A stretch of 14,868 nucleotides of DNA. It comes from Treponema sp. UBA1240. Lineage in GTDB: Bacteria; Spirochaetota; Spirochaetia; Treponematales; Treponemataceae. Where the stretch lies: positions 1 to 14,868 of the forward strand of contig DBWK01000040.1 of NCBI GenBank assembly GCA_002308875.1. The letters are read 5' to 3'. The notes beneath the pieces are model-generated. The model saw only the letters and a list, made by a program, of their open reading frames with translations, had not been told where the DNA came from and searched no databases. The position numbers and the translations under genes were made by a program. Shown piece after piece: positions 14,851 through 14,868 of the stretch. Numbering within the stretch: position 1 is the first letter of the stretch; every line of letters begins with the position of its first letter.

Positions 14851-14868
14851 AACTTTCTTATCAGTTTT

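Noticed and set aside
1..14868. Mobile elements, CRISPR arrays, defence systems, tRNA or rRNA genes
   Set aside because: No transposase, integrase, direct-repeat array, nuclease/helicase cluster or RNA-gene fold was recognised. Base composition and gene style look uniform throughout.

Overview
The window reads as chromosomal DNA from a moderately AT-rich host-associated spirochaete, most likely a Treponema. This rests on the gene mix: DUF4954, DUF1846/UPF0371, a DUF115 'motility associated factor' glycosyltransferase, a C_GCAxxG_C_C protein, and envelope genes in short tight operons. No marker gene fixes the genus, so the assignment is inference. I see no phage, transposon, CRISPR array, tRNA or rRNA.

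Layout, left to right. Positions 1-1049 (minus) hold the N-terminal 349 codons of a DUF4954 left-handed beta-helix protein whose end lies outside the window. Upstream of it, on the same strand, is a secreted SYLF-domain protein (1127-1678) with a clear intrinsic terminator at 1079-1111. A 229-bp intergenic region (1679-1907) carries the divergent leaders of this gene and of DUF1846/UPF0371 (1908-3389, plus). DUF1846 converges with a three-gene minus-strand operon that runs lepB (signal peptidase I, 7061-7564), ftsI-type class B PBP with a C-terminal PASTA domain (5187-7070), and DUF115 (3407-5206, TTG start). Each gene in it overlaps the next.

From a 37-bp divergent gap next to lepB, a plus-strand cluster of seven genes begins. 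In order these are a membrane-anchored LysM/M23 peptidase (7602-8828), an 82-aa zinc-ribbon protein, a secreted beta-propeller protein with a degenerate polysaccharide-deacetylase domain (9083-11320), a six-helix LiaI/LiaF-like membrane protein, a secreted TPR protein (11956-13749), rubredoxin (13762-13929) and a 59-aa protein of unknown role (13958-14137). It converges, with a 21-bp overlap, on a minus-strand pair: a CopZ-like metal-binding protein (14608-14823) followed by a C_GCAxxG_C_C protein (14117-14605).

The common theme of the middle 10 kb is the cell envelope: preprotein processing, septal peptidoglycan synthesis, peptidoglycan hydrolysis, surface or flagellar glycosylation, and periplasmic scaffold proteins. 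The most unusual item is the propeller/deacetylase fusion. Its NodB fold is recognisable, but every metal-binding and catalytic motif residue I could align is replaced, so it looks like a secreted pseudoenzyme. I found no defence or mobile system.
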